From assembly GCA_900618795.1 (NCBI GenBank), contig UYJD01000006.1:970038-1034037 (forward strand): 64,000 nt of DNA. The letters run 5' to 3'. This DNA comes from Cyanodermella asteris. Taxonomy: Eukaryota; Ascomycota; Lecanoromycetes; Ostropales; Stictidaceae. The notes under the pieces are model-generated. The model was not told the origin of the DNA. It did not search any database and worked only from the letters and a program-made list of their open reading frames with translations. A program made the translations under genes and the position numbers. Positions 1 through 12,811 of the stretch are shown piece by piece (the stretch's first letter is position 1; every line of letters begins with the position of its first letter).

Positions 1-3000
1 ACAGGCAGTAGCTGCGCCGCTACTCGTTCGACGAATAAACTGCGAACTGACTGGCTGGAATGCCATCATCCGTTGGCTTTGAGTTTCGACTTGATCGAGA
101 AAATAGCCGACACTGTCTTTCCAGTCTATAGATATACGCATCGGTATTGGTACTCGCTGATCCGAGTCGGCAATGCCGAAGATAGCTTCTTCGGTTCCCA
201 GACTTCGTGCTGCAAGGATAGACCAGGCAGCTCTCATCAAAATCAGAACTGAATGATCTTCGGCTGGGAGTTTGAGTTCTTGGATTTCGAGGCTGGATTT
301 GAGCTCGGCGTCGGATGGCTGAAGACCGGACTTTGGCGATGGAAAATGTGCGCCAGTCGTGTTTTCGAATTGAGAAGTCCAAAAGTCGCTCGCAATCTCG
401 CGATCTTGGTGTGTGACGTCTTTGAAGAAGCAGTCAGACAAGGTTTGTGTCTCTGGACCTGGAGCATGCTCCGAGGTATTGGTTGCCAGGATAAACTTGA
501 TGGCACGAACAAACATCTCGCCCGCTTCTTGGGCAACTTGGCGCGTTACCTGTGGCTCTTTGTATTCGATGACAATGTCCAAAGTCTCCTTCTCAACGCC
601 AATGCTGATGCTGAGATCGTGCTCATGTGGGTCTTCACTATCGCAGGCCACCAGGTCGATGCTTCTGTTCTTGTCGTCCGGCGTATTCACATCCATCCTG
701 TCCCTGATCGAAATTGAAGTGTTAAAGAGCTGTCTGTGGGAGGCTCCAAGTTGATGCTGGATTTCGGCCAGAGAAACGTATTGTATCCCAAGATGTCGCA
801 CAAGATTATTTGAAGTCGTTTGCAAGACTTCTTGGAAGGGCCGTCGGAGATCAATTCGGCTGATCAACAGACTAGCAACCGGTCCGACCATCTGCTCGAT
901 CCCGACCACAGGTGAGCTTCGCCCAGAAGCAAGATACCCAAAACAAATGTCTTGCATACCAGTGAAGTGGGACAGCATAAGAGCCCAAGCGGTATGGAGA
1001 ACTGCTGACCGCGATATTTCCATGGTCTTGCATAATCTCGAGATGTCTGACAGCAAGTCCTCTCTTATTGAAATTTCCCCGCGGTTTTCCGCAGCATCAG
1101 GAGGAACAGACTGTGTAAAGGTCTGGAACAGGCATGGTTGAACGCCATCTAATAATTGTGCCCATGATGAAATCGGGTCAGTCTTTTGTGCGTCCGCAGC
1201 ATACTCAACCATCTCACTGAATTGTCCTGGGATCGGCAAAGCACTCGTTTCGTCATACGCCGCAATCATCTCTTGTCTTAAAATTTCCATTGAAGCTGCA
1301 TCCATCAGGGCATGACTAATGTCTAGCCTGCATGCGACATCGCCTTGGGCTGATTGGCAGATCATCAAGGAATGCTGGGGTCGGCTGGGAAGGAACGTAG
1401 GACGAGGTTGGTGGTCCAGAAAAGGAATTGGGGACTCTGAGCCCGAACTCAATTATTTGATAATAATATTTGGGTCATCGAGTACAATTTGCATGAACCC
1501 ATCGCCCTCGGGATGATCCATAAAGATTGTGGACAACATGGAGTGCCGACGGGTCACTGACGCCCATGCCTTCTCCAGCCGAGTTGCCGACACTGCCGAC
1601 TTCCCGTTATCGCAAGCTTCGACTTTGAACACAGTATATGTTGCATAAGAGGCAAGGCCGGCTTCCTGGCTGAGCAAAATACCTTGTTGCAAGGGCAGAC
1701 AGGGGTATGCATCCTTCACATCGGCAGCGCTGATACCAATTTCCGGTAGTTGCTTGGTCATCATATTGTCAAGACCCGAGTATGACAGGCCGAGAAGGGG
1801 TAAGTCTGCTATTGTGAAGGTTGAAGGCTCGTGGAGCAAGGTCTCAACGACCGACTCGAGAGTTTCCGAAAACAAAGCTGACCAGCCAGACAACCTGTCT
1901 TGATGTTTGCAATCTTTGTGCCATGCAAATGAGACTGCGAGTTCATTTTCCTCAACGCTCGCGTTGATTTCAATCATGGTCAGCCTCTTTGCGGCAGGTG
2001 CAATGTCGATAAGACTGAGCTCTTCGCCCAAAAAGTTCTTGAAAAGTCCATCTTCGGCTTCGAGCTGTTGGAAGCTCCCAGCCATGTTGAAAGTCACCTC
2101 GTTGTCGTTGGGTATGTTGAAAGCATGTCTACCAGCTCGGCTGTGGTATCGACAGGCATAGTATGGTCGACCCTTGCCAGGCACGCTTCGACGCATGTCC
2201 TTCACCATGCGTACAGCGTGAACTACAGAGTCTGTCGATTGCAGTGGAATAGCAACTGGACATAGTGTAGTAAACCAGCCGACAGTTTGAGAAAGATCCA
2301 CCTGCAAGCTCTCCGTTGTCTCTCTGCCGTGGCCTTCGGTCCAGATCGTGGGGGCTGCGCGTTCTGGAAATAGGCGCGTGAACGACCAGGCTATCGCTCC
2401 CATGATCACGTCAATTGGCTCGCATTGAAAGTGATGTTCGCAGCTCCGATTCAAACGGGAGGTGAAACTGGCACTGAAAGTCTCCGAAGAGATTTCAGTG
2501 CCGGCAAATGTGTTGCGGTCTGGCTCCATGCCCCAAAACCCAAAATGTGGCTCTGGTATTGCATAAGGAAGTACTGAGAGAGGTGAGAGTTGTGAGGCCC
2601 TCGCAGCCTGACGTTTCGACCACGAGTAAAACGACGCGCTTGGCTGCATGCGGAAGTTGCCATTATCGATGTACTCCTCAAGATCGGCCCATATAATGCG
2701 CCAGGACACCAAATCGACCACTAGATGATGCGCCACCAGAGCGACAGCCTGACGACCGTCTGGGAACTGGAATAGGTCGCACGCGAATACTGGCCCATGT
2801 TCAATGTCCAAGTGCTCTTGTCGCCACTGGCTCTTGCGGAAAACGTCCTCGTTCGTGGTAACAGCGTGTACGCAAAATGCGAAAGAGGACGTGCCGGTGC
2901 TTTCCTGTATCCTTTGCTGCCACACTCCGCCTCCTTTAGTTTTCTCGAAGCGAGCTCGCAATATTGCATGACGATCCACAAGTGCCTCGATGGCGTCTCG

Positions 3001-6000
3001 AAGGACTTGTGTACCCACTTTGTGCTTCAGCTCCAAAATGAAGCTCTGGTTGAAGTGATTGAGGCCGTTGGGGTACGCTTCAAAGAACATCTGCTGAATG
3101 GGCGACAAGTCAAACATCGAATCCTTCTGGTAAAGGTCTTCGTCATCCTCTTCCTGGTTCGAAAGAGAGTGCCCTGCCTTTGTGCGCAGAGCAATCTTTT
3201 GAATCGTGCTAGCCTCAAGAATGTCCTTGACCGTCATATCGATGCCACGAAGACGGCCCTGGGAGACTATCTGCATGGCAGTAATGGAGTCACCACCCAG
3301 CCCTGCGAATCTTGCATCAACAGATACCTGTTCTGCTGGTAGATTCAAAACCGACATCCAGATTTGCTGTAAGATCTCTTCTGTCTCGTTTTGAGGAGGC
3401 TTCATCTCCTTGACTACCGCGCTCTTGCATTGTTGTGACCAAGCGGATTTACCCAGTTCCTGGAGATGCCGACGGTCGATCTTACCCGAGGGGGTGAAAG
3501 GAAGGGTCTGGACTGGAACAAAAATGGCGGGCACCATATAACCAGGTAATGAATCGCGCAGCGAATCGACAAGCCCGTTGACGATTGTCTGGGCCCTCGA
3601 GTCGTGTTGCTCCCTAGTCGAATGCTCGGGTGTTGATAAGGAGACAAATGCAGCCAGAACCGGAGTTTTAGACTCTCCAGGTTTCAATATTTCCGCTGCA
3701 ACTTGGACCTTGGCGTCTTTGGGGGCTCGGTCTTTGATAGCCTGCTGAACTCTGCTTTCGACCTCCCCAAGCTCAACACGTTGACCATTGATCTTGACTT
3801 GATGATCTTGACGACCAACGTAAAGCAAGGTTCCATCGAATTGCTGCCGAACCAAGTCACCAGTCCTGTATAGCAAACCTCGACGACCAGAAAATCCATT
3901 GTACCCTTGAACCAACCAGAACGGATCTCGCACGAAAGCGTAAGCGGTCTTTTCTGGATTGTTCAAGTATCCCTGTCCTACAATGGGTACCTCAATCCAT
4001 AGCTCGCCAATGCTGCCAAGAGGTGCTAGCACTTGGGGATTATCAGGGTCAACCACCCATGGACAGGCACCTGCACCGCGACCTATTGTGATGTCTGCGT
4101 CTTTGATGAATGACATGGTGCTGGTTAGTGTACACTCAGCTGGTCCATAGACATTGATGATCCGAGTACCATGATGCGCCAGGGACGCATCGCCGGGTAA
4201 GACTGCCTCGCCACCGAGAATCAGCGTTTCCAAGCGCGAAAGCACAGTCGGTCCGAGCGACCGCGCTACTGAGGGCGTCAGATCGACAAGGGTTATGTCG
4301 TACTTGTCAAATGACTCTCCCAGCCTGTTCTGCCGTTCGTCCAGTGATGGGATACATAGACAAGCGCCTGCAGTGAGTGTATTCAGGAGGTTGTACCACG
4401 ATGCGTCGAAGGCATACGATGCGAAGTCGAGCACTCGTGAGGTAGGATTGTATCCCAGGGGCTGCTGTTGGTAGGCAAGAGCGCTGGCATAATTCTGATG
4501 TGAGATAATGACGCCTTTTGGTGTTCCTGTACTCCCAGAAGTGAAGACGATATATAGAGCATCCTCAGGGACGACGTCGGGTAGTCTTGGGTTATCGGTA
4601 AAATTGTTGAGGCCATCGTCGATCACGAGGACCTCTGTTTCGGGGCCAGCGAGCTTCCGCGCCACATCTGCCTGCTGCCGAGAGGCAATAACGACTTTGG
4701 GAGCCGTCTGTGTGAGGATGGATTGCAGTCTCGCGACGGGCTGCGTGGTGTCGATGGCGACAGCGGCCCCACCCGCTTTGATAGCAGCGACAGCCGCAAC
4801 TGGCATCCATTTGGATTTCTCGAAGAAAAGCGGGATCGGCGTGCGCTGCACCTCTTTCGACGACAAGAAGCCAGCGAGTCGTGCTGATAGGTCCTCAAGT
4901 TGCCCGTAAGTTAGATCGCCGTCCCACGCGCAGATCGCGGGTGCGCTAGGCTCCTTGCATGCCCGATCGCTGATCAAATCATGTATGCACGCTGAGACGG
5001 TAGCGGGTACTTCCTCATTCCACGCCCATATCCTCTCCAGTGTGTCTTTCGGCCGGCTATCCTCTGCAAGGCTTTGCAAGCTCCTGTCCGCCTGGCCATG
5101 CAAAAGATTTTGGAGAACTGTTCGAAAGTATTTCACAGTGTATGATGCTTCAGCTTCGCTCAGTACGCTGGAATCAGAAGCTATACGGAGCTCAACGCTA
5201 TCCTGCCCGAGCTGGCATTCGACCACCAGTGGATATGTGTTGAAGTCCTGCCGCTGGCTTTCTGGTTCTTCAACTTCTGCTTCACGCAAGATATCATTGT
5301 CGTCTCCCGTTTCGACGACGGCTGGTTGAATCACCAAGAGTGTATGGAAAAGACACGCTAAAGCTGCGCTTTCGGAGACTCGGGAAATCTCGCGCAACCC
5401 AAGTTGCTCATGCGGGATGACCTCCACGGAGTCGCGCTGTATCCTCTCAAGCAGTTCAGCCGCGCTTGCATCCCAATTTATTGCCACCCTCGTGGGGATG
5501 GTGGCAATTGCTGGACCTGCCATACGTTCAATGCCAGCGATCGGCACTTGACGGCCGGTGACGGTGATGCCGAAAAGGGCCTCGTCGTGACCCAGAGCAC
5601 GAGCCGATACAATTGACCAGGCCGCTTTGATGACTGTAGCTGGCGTGGAATGTCGCTGGGTCCAGTCGAGGGAATCGATTGTCACGTTCAGTTGGGTATC
5701 AGGCTTGGAAGTGTATGATTCTCTTAGTTGAGGAAAGCGAGAGTCTGAACAGCCCGCCAAAAGGGCCTTCCAATATGAACGGGATGCACTTTGGTCGATT
5801 TTCGATAGATACTGCATCAGCAGCGTCATTGGCTCCGATGATGGAGTCTCAGTCTCCGAGTATGTGTCCAGTACTTGCTTCAATAGTAGGTCCATGGACC
5901 AACCGTCGTAGAGAGCGTGGTGTATCTCCCATGTGAGAAGCCTGCGTCCACCCTCGACCTCTTCTACGTAAATGAAGCGACTCAGTCTGGTGCCGAGTCC

Positions 6001-6390
6001 CATTACCTCGTCGGCTTTTGTGCCAGCAGTACACTTCCCGGAGCTGGAATTTTCCCACTGAATAGGTTCTTCCAAGACGACCTGTACCAATCCGTGAGAC
6101 GGTAAACTGATGATACGGGTTCGAAGGATTGGGTTTCGAAACACCGTCTGCTCCCAGGCGCGGAACAGTCTCTGTGTTTCAACATTGCTTTGAAGTTCGA
6201 AGGACTTTCGCGCCACGTATGCACCAGAGTCCTTGGATGTCAATGATAGTAGGCCTATCTGAAGCGCCGTGCAAGGGAGGATGTCCAGGACCTGCCACTC
6301 TTTCGCGTTACAAAGCAAGGCCGCATGAGCTCGCAACTCGTCCTTGGAATTACCAGGCTTCAGTAACGAGTATCGAGCGACGGCTGACAT
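1..6390 (-). CDS. Multimodular non-ribosomal peptide synthetase, 3'-partial, interrupted by one in-frame TAA
   Basis: Builds a peptide on enzyme-bound thioesters in the cytosol. The first open stretch (6390 to 1453, 1645 codons) reads, by residue: condensation domain 1-450 (HHALYDG at 157-163), adenylation 465-980 (A3 core FTSGSTGTPKG at 616-626, YRTGDL at 841-846), thiolation with LGGDS at 1031-1035 (phosphopantetheine Ser1035), epimerization domain with HHLVVD at 1221-1226 and EGHGRE at 1352-1357, and a second condensation domain starting near 1556. TAA at 1455-1453 interrupts that domain. The same frame then stays open for 484 codons to the window edge and still reads as condensation domain (SHALMDA at about codon 45 after the stop), followed by a half condensation domain from about position 380. 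Start chosen because the C-domain begins almost at once. Module order C-A-T-E-C-C implies a D-configured first residue. Divergent neighbour is an ABC-C transporter. Whether the gene is functional is unclear. Confidence 0.93.
1453..1455 (-). other. In-frame TAA stop inside the second condensation domain of the NRPS
   Basis: The codon after residue 1645 is TAA, yet the homologous frame resumes immediately on both sides without a shift. A 51-nt GT-AG segment (1485 down to 1435) could remove it in frame. However, the spacing between the conserved strand before the stop and the later QHSL region is about 38 residues, which I recall as normal for intact fungal condensation domains. That favours a nonsense mutation or sequence error over an intron. 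Confidence 0.85.
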
Positions 6391-7251
6391 GACAAAAAAT
6401 TAAATACGTGAAGGCGTCAGACTGGGGATCGTGCAGCAAGGGCTCGCTAAGAACAGAGCTTTCCGATCGGCCGCTCACGATGGACGTACATGGCCAGCAT
6501 GTTTCATATACGATATTGCTTGTCTCTGCATCACGGAAGTGCTCTGGAGAGCAGCCCCCCCGGTCAGCAACCAACGAGAGCATGTGAATGGCCACATGTT
6601 CGATTGACGACGCAAAATACGACCTCGCCAGACGGGCGTTCGGAGTCGTTGGTTGCAGCTCTTGCATCGTCCGGTTGTACAATGATGCGATTTCATGCTG
6701 TCGGTTCGGCAAGCAGTGCAGGGCATCGCAGATCCATGAAAATTGGAGCTGATGCTTGCGTGTCCCTCGAGGGGCTAATGACACGACCTGCCGAGTCCGT
6801 GCATGCTGCAGAATGGGATGCCTGTTCCTGGTGAGACAGCCAGCGAACGGAAGGGCGCCCTACGCCGCAAGCGGGCCGATGCGCAGTGAAAACGTTGAGA
6901 TGCCTACGCGGCGCCTTGCGTGGTGGAGTTTTGAGGTAGGTCAGGCTGGCCAGTTCTGCAATGATCCGGCAAAACGTGCCGACGCGTTGCCCTTGAGCCA
7001 GGTTAACCTTAAATGTTGGCGTCGTGGCCCCTACGCACTGTGCTCCTTTTGGGAAAAGATTGTCACGCCATTCAATCATAGCTTCATTTCACCATCGTCC
7101 TTCGCTTGGAGCGGGCTGATGCAGAGCGAGCGCTTTGACTGCTCAAGGCCTGAGCGTTGCCAGAGATGACCAATGTCTTGTGCTCGTGAAGCTGCAGCTA
7201 CTATACTACTTCCGAACACGCCAGTCATGTCTCGTCGCCACTGCGAGCACC
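6391..7251. promoter_or_regulatory. Divergent intergenic region between NRPS and ABC-C transporter
   Basis: About 860 bp separate the two start codons, which point away from each other, so this stretch must hold both promoters and could co-regulate the pair. An AT-rich TATTTAAT-like stretch lies just upstream of the NRPS start. No defined operator is recognisable, and open frames here look like chance. Confidence 0.6.
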
Positions 7252-10200
7252 ATGGCGACTTCGAACTACACGCTCTACAGCTCCTGCGCGCAGTCTGTGG
7301 AGGATGCCTTTGGCCCGCTGGTTCCAGGCTCGTGCGATGATGGCTTCGATTTCACGCTGCTGTTTGAGGAGAGCATTCTCACCATACTGCCAACAGTCCT
7401 AGCAGGTACGATGGCTGTTGCTCGTTCTGTGCTGTGGTTGACCGAGTCCAGTTGTATGGGCCGCGCTCAGTACGCCATCTTTACTCCGCAAGCAGAACAA
7501 GTTGCGGAAAGCATGGCTGCTCTCGTTGAAACTGGTATGGAACTTGTTGGGGTTCATTTGATCAACAAACCATGGCTGATGTTTAGGTGCAGTTTGCATT
7601 CGTTGTTTTCATTGTCCTGAATATCGCTCTCGTCATAGTCTGGTCCACGTCGAGCATTTTCAAGACACGAACAACCGTGGCTGCGGAGATCGTGCTTGTG
7701 GTTGGTTTCACGCTGCTGGCAGTCGTATCCTATCTTGAACATGTTCGGTCTTTGCGTCCATCCAATGTCCTGACCGTGTTTCTTGGCATATCACTCCTTC
7801 TTGATACAGCTCGAGTTCGGACACTTTTCAACCAGACCACGCCAGCAATTGCCAGCATCAACGCAGCCTGTTTTGCGACAAAGGCTAGCCTCCTTGTTTT
7901 GGAGCTCTGGGAGAAGCGGCAGCTGCTGTTACCTGCGTGGTCCTCGGTGTCACTCGAGGACACCAGCAGTATTTACAATAGAGCGCTGTTCGTCTGGCTC
8001 AATGGCCTCTTTATGGATGGATTCCGTCGTGTCTTGAGCGTCGATGCTTTGATGGATGTGGATGAAGAGATTACTGAAGCATCGCGAGCCCAACAGCTGG
8101 TCAAAGAATGGAACAAGGGTCTGGCCTCGCTCGTTTACTGCAACTTGGCCTGAACTAACTGCTAACTGTTCCCAGTTTCCTCCATGAAGGAGGGGCACTC
8201 CCTAATTTGGGTCTTTGTTAGACACTACAAGTGGAGTCTTCTGGCTGGCGTGGTTCCGCGGCTGGCCTACATTGGCTTTACGTTTGCGCAGCCATTTCTG
8301 GTGCAAACGATTCTCGACTACACCAGTTTGCCATTCGATGGACGAGATCACAACATTGGCTATGCTCTCATCGGTGCAACAGCTCTGGTATACATTGGCA
8401 TTGCGGTGAGTCTGTGATGACGTTTGATTGTCTAATGGTTTCGATCACTAACACCATGATACCAGGTGTCATTTGCACTGTACGAGCACATGACATACAG
8501 AGTACTGACCAAGTTCCGTGGCAGTCTGGTCAATCTCATCTTCAGGAAGACCCTCAAAATTGGTAGACCATCGATTTCAAAGGCAGAGGCAATTACTCTC
8601 ATGAGCGCCGATATCGATCGAATTGGTCTCAGCTTGCAGATCCTGCATGAGATATATGCGAGCGTTATTTCCCTTGGTCTTTCTCTCTGGCTCCTATACC
8701 GCTTGCTTGGGGTCTCGATGGCTGCCTCGACGGCTTGGACATTAGGTATGTTCGTCCCGCATTGGAATCTTTTTGCTGTGTGATCGCAGCTCACATTGCC
8801 ATCATGAAGTTGTTATGGCTCTCGGGGTTCCGATTGCTGTGCTCGCGGGAAACGCTCAAGTACCCTGGCTCGAAGCTATTGAAACACGCCTTACTGTTAC
8901 GGCCGACGCCCTAGGCTGCATCAAATTGTCCAAGATGGTTGGAACTATCGGCCTCATGGCTACGAAGATGGTACAGCTGAGAGCAGACGAGATTCGCGCC
9001 TCGCGAGCCTACCGTTTTTGGGCGATGCTTCTGACTACGACGTCGTATCTGTCATCAACTTTTGCCCCTGTATGGGGATTCGGCGTTTACAGCATCCTTG
9101 CACAAAATCGCGACTCGGGTACTCTGACCGACAGCATTGCATTTGCGGCGCTGACCTTGTACGATCTCCAAGACCAACCGGCAGTCTCGCTACTGAACGC
9201 CTTGGAGGAGATCCAGATTCTCGTCAACTGCTTTGGCCGCATACAGAAGTATCTTACTTCCGACGAGCGCCAGGATACACGCATTATTCCCGCTCCTGTA
9301 CTAGCAAGAAGCTCCCAGATCGAAAAGAACCCAAATCCATCTGATGCTGACGATGTCTCTGAGAAGGATCAGGACCCTTCGCACGATGGGTCAAGCATTG
9401 CGATCAAGATCCGAGATCTCTCGGCCGGCTACCGGTCTGGGAAGGAGTCTATTCTCAAGTCTCTCAACTTCGATGTGATCCGTGGCGAGGTCACAATGCT
9501 GATCGGTCCAGTTGGCTCGGGTAAGACCGCTTTACTAAAAGCAATCCTGGGCGAAATGCCTTGGGTCAGTGGGTCTGTCAAGACGTTGTTCTCGAGTGCA
9601 GCATATTGCCCGCAGACTCCCTGGATCACTTGGGGTTCGATGCAGAAGAACATTGTCGGCGCTTCTGGCTGGGATCCGGAGTGGTATTCTACTGTGGTCG
9701 AAGCCTGTCAACTTGCCAGCGACCTCAACGAACTTCAGGACGGCGACAAGACGGAAGCCGGAGCCGCTGGATCTCGATTGAGCGGAGGTCAACAAACGCG
9801 GGTTGCATTAGCCCGTGCAATATATTCGAAGAGCCCATGTCTGGTCCTTGACGATGTCCTTACGGGACTCGATATGACTACCGAACGGGCCGCCCTTGAT
9901 GCCTTGTTCGGAGCGAACGGTCTCGTCAAAAGCATGGGTATGACTGTTGTACTTGCTACCAGCTCTACCGCACACCTGCGCCACGCTGACAGAATCATCG
10001 TTCTCGACTCCGAAGGAGCGATAGCCCGGACAGGAAGCTTGGAGGAGGTACTGCCTTCCCTTGACTCTGTCGTTAAATCCATAGCTGTCCCTCAGGTGTC
10101 ATCTCCCGACTCCCAACAAGAAGCGAAGGAATTGCAAGATGTCTTGCAGGACCTCGGTGTGCCTTTAGATGGAGAGTTGCCAAACAAAAGTCGACAGACA

Positions 10201-12057
10201 GGTGATCTGAGGGTATACGAGTACTATCTCCGCACAGCAGGCTATGGGCTCATGGCATGGTATCTGCTTACTGGAGTGATGTACATTTTCGGCATCACAT
10301 TTCCATCGATTTGGGTCCAATGGTGGACAGATGCCAATGTCACAAATCCAAACGCCAATCTCGGATACTGGATCAGCATATACGCGGCCCTGAGCGTAAT
10401 AGCCATTCTTGGTACCTTTCTGTCAGAAGCCATATTCATGATGCTGGTTGTACCGAGGACGTCGGCCAAGTTTCACGAGCATCTCCTTTCGGCCACCACA
10501 AAGGCTGCCACCGCTTTCCTCACCTCCACCAATATTGGAACCACAACAAATAGATTCAGTCAAGACCTCGAGCTCATCGATAATGATCTACCACAGTCCT
10601 TCGATCTCTTCGTCCTCAACCTGTTGTCCGTGGTTTCTTCGGGGATCTTGATCTGCATTGGATCCAGTTACCTTGCAGCCGTTATTCCACTCTGTCTCGC
10701 GATCCTCTGGGTAATTCAGAGCTACTACCTTCGGACATCACGCCAGCTGCGGCTGCTCGACATCGAAGCAAAGGCGCCACTGTTCTCTCAATTCCTGGAG
10801 GTATTCGATAGCGTCGAATGCATTCGAGCATACGGCTGGACCGAGACCTATCTGCAACAAAACCATGAGGCGCTGAACCGCTCTCAGAAGCCTTACTATC
10901 TTTTATGGTGCATACAGCGATGGCTGGCGCTCGTTCTTGATCTTTTCGTGGCTGCACTGGCGGTCTTGCTCGTCGGTCTTGCCACAAGCATCAACACAGG
11001 TCAGACGGGATTTCTTGGAGTGGCTCTCCTCAATATTGTCAGCTTTAGTAGCTCCTTACAAAATTTGGTCAAGGACTGGACACAGCTGGAGACGGCCGTC
11101 GGTGCCGTGAGTAGGATACGCACATATGTGTCAGAGACGAAGCCAGAGTCATCGGAAGGCGAGGATGGCAACATTCCTGAAGACTGGCCCCGTTCGGGCA
11201 AGCTCGATCTTTCCGGTGTCTCCTCGGCTTTTGAAGCAGGGCAGCTAATCTTGAAGGACATATCACTATCGATCAGCGCAGGCGAAAAGGTTGCGATCTG
11301 TGGTCGAACAGGAAGGTAAGCTGCGTGCCCCATGTGATCCGAAGTCTGGAATGGACCACTGACACACTAGCCAGTGGCAAGTCGTCTCTTATCTCGACGG
11401 TTCTCCGTATGCTTGAGCTGGAAAGCGGTAGCATCACGATCGACGACATTGACATCAGCACGATTCCGCGCGACGAGATGCGCAAGCGATTCAACACCAT
11501 ATCTCAGGTGCCCGTCTTCATACACGGGAACGTGCGCCAAAACATAGATCCGTTCGAACACAGCAACGATGAAGGCATCGAAGAAGCGTTGCGAGCTGTC
11601 GGCCTGAAGCAGTTGATCGAAGGCGACGTCGGGCTCGACAGTGACTTTGATCGAAGCACGCTGACCCATGGGCAGCTTCAGCTCGTCAGCATTGCGAGGG
11701 CTTTGGTCAATCCCAGTCGGGTCGTGATCATGGATGAGCCCACAAGCAGGTGAGTACTACTTTCATCATCGATCGCCTGTATAGCTTGGCTCGTGCTAAC
11801 TTGAAGATAGCGTCGATGCTACCGTCGACGAACTAGTGCAAAAGCTGATACGCGAGAAGCTTCATGATCGGACAATCATAGCCATCGTACACAAGCTGGA
11901 CACTGTGCTTGACTTCGACCGAGTTGTCGTGCTAGATCAGGGACGGATTGTCGAAGAGGGTGGACCAAAGCAGCTCCTGGAGAGTTCCGATTCATGGTTT
12001 CAAAAGCTTTGGATGAGCTCGAGTCAAACACGAGAGACTCGGTCGGGATCGGAATGA
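7252..12057 (+). CDS. ABC-C (MRP-type) multidrug/conjugate exporter, 8 exons
   Basis: Full-length ATP-driven exporter of the ABC-C subfamily, expected in the plasma or vacuolar membrane. My model joins 7252-7405, 7452-7534, 7587-8118, 8176-8405, 8466-8745, 8810-11315, 11375-11749 and 11811-12057. All phases agree and give 1468 aa, the usual length. Order: N-terminal TMD0 helices, TMD1, NBD1 (Walker A GPVGSGKT, signature LSGGQ, Walker B CLVLDD with Asp in place of the catalytic Glu, as is common for ABC-C NBD1), TMD2, NBD2 (Walker A GRTGSGKS split by the sixth intron, signature degenerate as LTHGQ, Walker B VVIMDE, H-loop in IVHKLD). It sits head to head with the NRPS, which suggests product export or self-protection, but that link is inference. 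The gene appears intact, in contrast to the interrupted NRPS. Exon 1-2 borders (46-nt intron) and the acceptor at 8809 are the least certain. Confidence 0.93.
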
Positions 12058-12574
12058 ACCCGGGCCTACCAATTGTGTACGAAATAGACGTATAATGACT
12101 CCGTTGCTGCGATCGAGATGAACCGAAGCTGCCGTGCTCTTACAGTAAGTCGAACTTGGAGCTCGTGAGAGCAAATGGAGTCACGCTGAGCTAAGCAGAC
12201 CGGGGTCCTTGCTGCAGTGCTTGATCGTCTAATCATCGTAGAATGCTCTTTACGATCGAGCTTTTGACCAGGCGCCGTAACCTGGGAAGGATCCAAGCTG
12301 TTCTCTACAAATATTCTAAGGACGGGCAGAGACTTCTGGCACAAAGACACCATGTTCCCCAGCCCCAGCCGCTCTCCGCTGGACGGCGGCTGCTGCGGGA
12401 CCAGCAAAGTCGCCAAGCCCAGCAATCGCTAGCATCTCTTGCTTATGCGAACCTTTGTCTCGGCTATAAATCATGTAGTTATTGGCCAGTGTCGAGACTT
12501 GCATATCAATTCAGCCACCAAAGACTCGTCTTGACCGAGTTTTAGGACTTCTTCGACCCTTTCACATTCAAACA
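12058..12574. other. Intergenic stretch downstream of the ABC transporter, up to the assembly gap
   Basis: No gene, RNA or repeat seen. It must contain the 3' UTR and polyadenylation site of the transporter. Short open frames here have no recognisable domains. Confidence 0.5.
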
Positions 12575-12743
12575 NNNNNNNNNNNNNNNNNNNNNNNNNN
12601 NNNNNNNNNNNNNNNNNNNNNNNNNNNNNNNNNNNNNNNNNNNNNNNNNNNNNNNNNNNNNNNNNNNNNNNNNNNNNNNNNNNNNNNNNNNNNNNNNNNN
12701 NNNNNNNNNNNNNNNNNNNNNNNNNNNNNNNNNNNNNNNNNNN
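12575..12743. other. Assembly gap of 169 N
   Basis: An uninterrupted run of N. Sequence on either side is not obviously repetitive. The gap may hide the 5' end of the small reading frame that follows. Confidence 1.
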
Positions 12744-12811
12744 GTGACAAATTTGTTGTTCATGAGAACTTCCGTTGAACACTCCGTATCAACCTCGAAG
12801 ACTGAGCAAAT

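Noticed and set aside
6350-6784. 144-codon minus-strand frame just upstream of the NRPS
   Set aside because: It overlaps the NRPS start in another frame, shows no domain, and the C domain already begins at its own Met.
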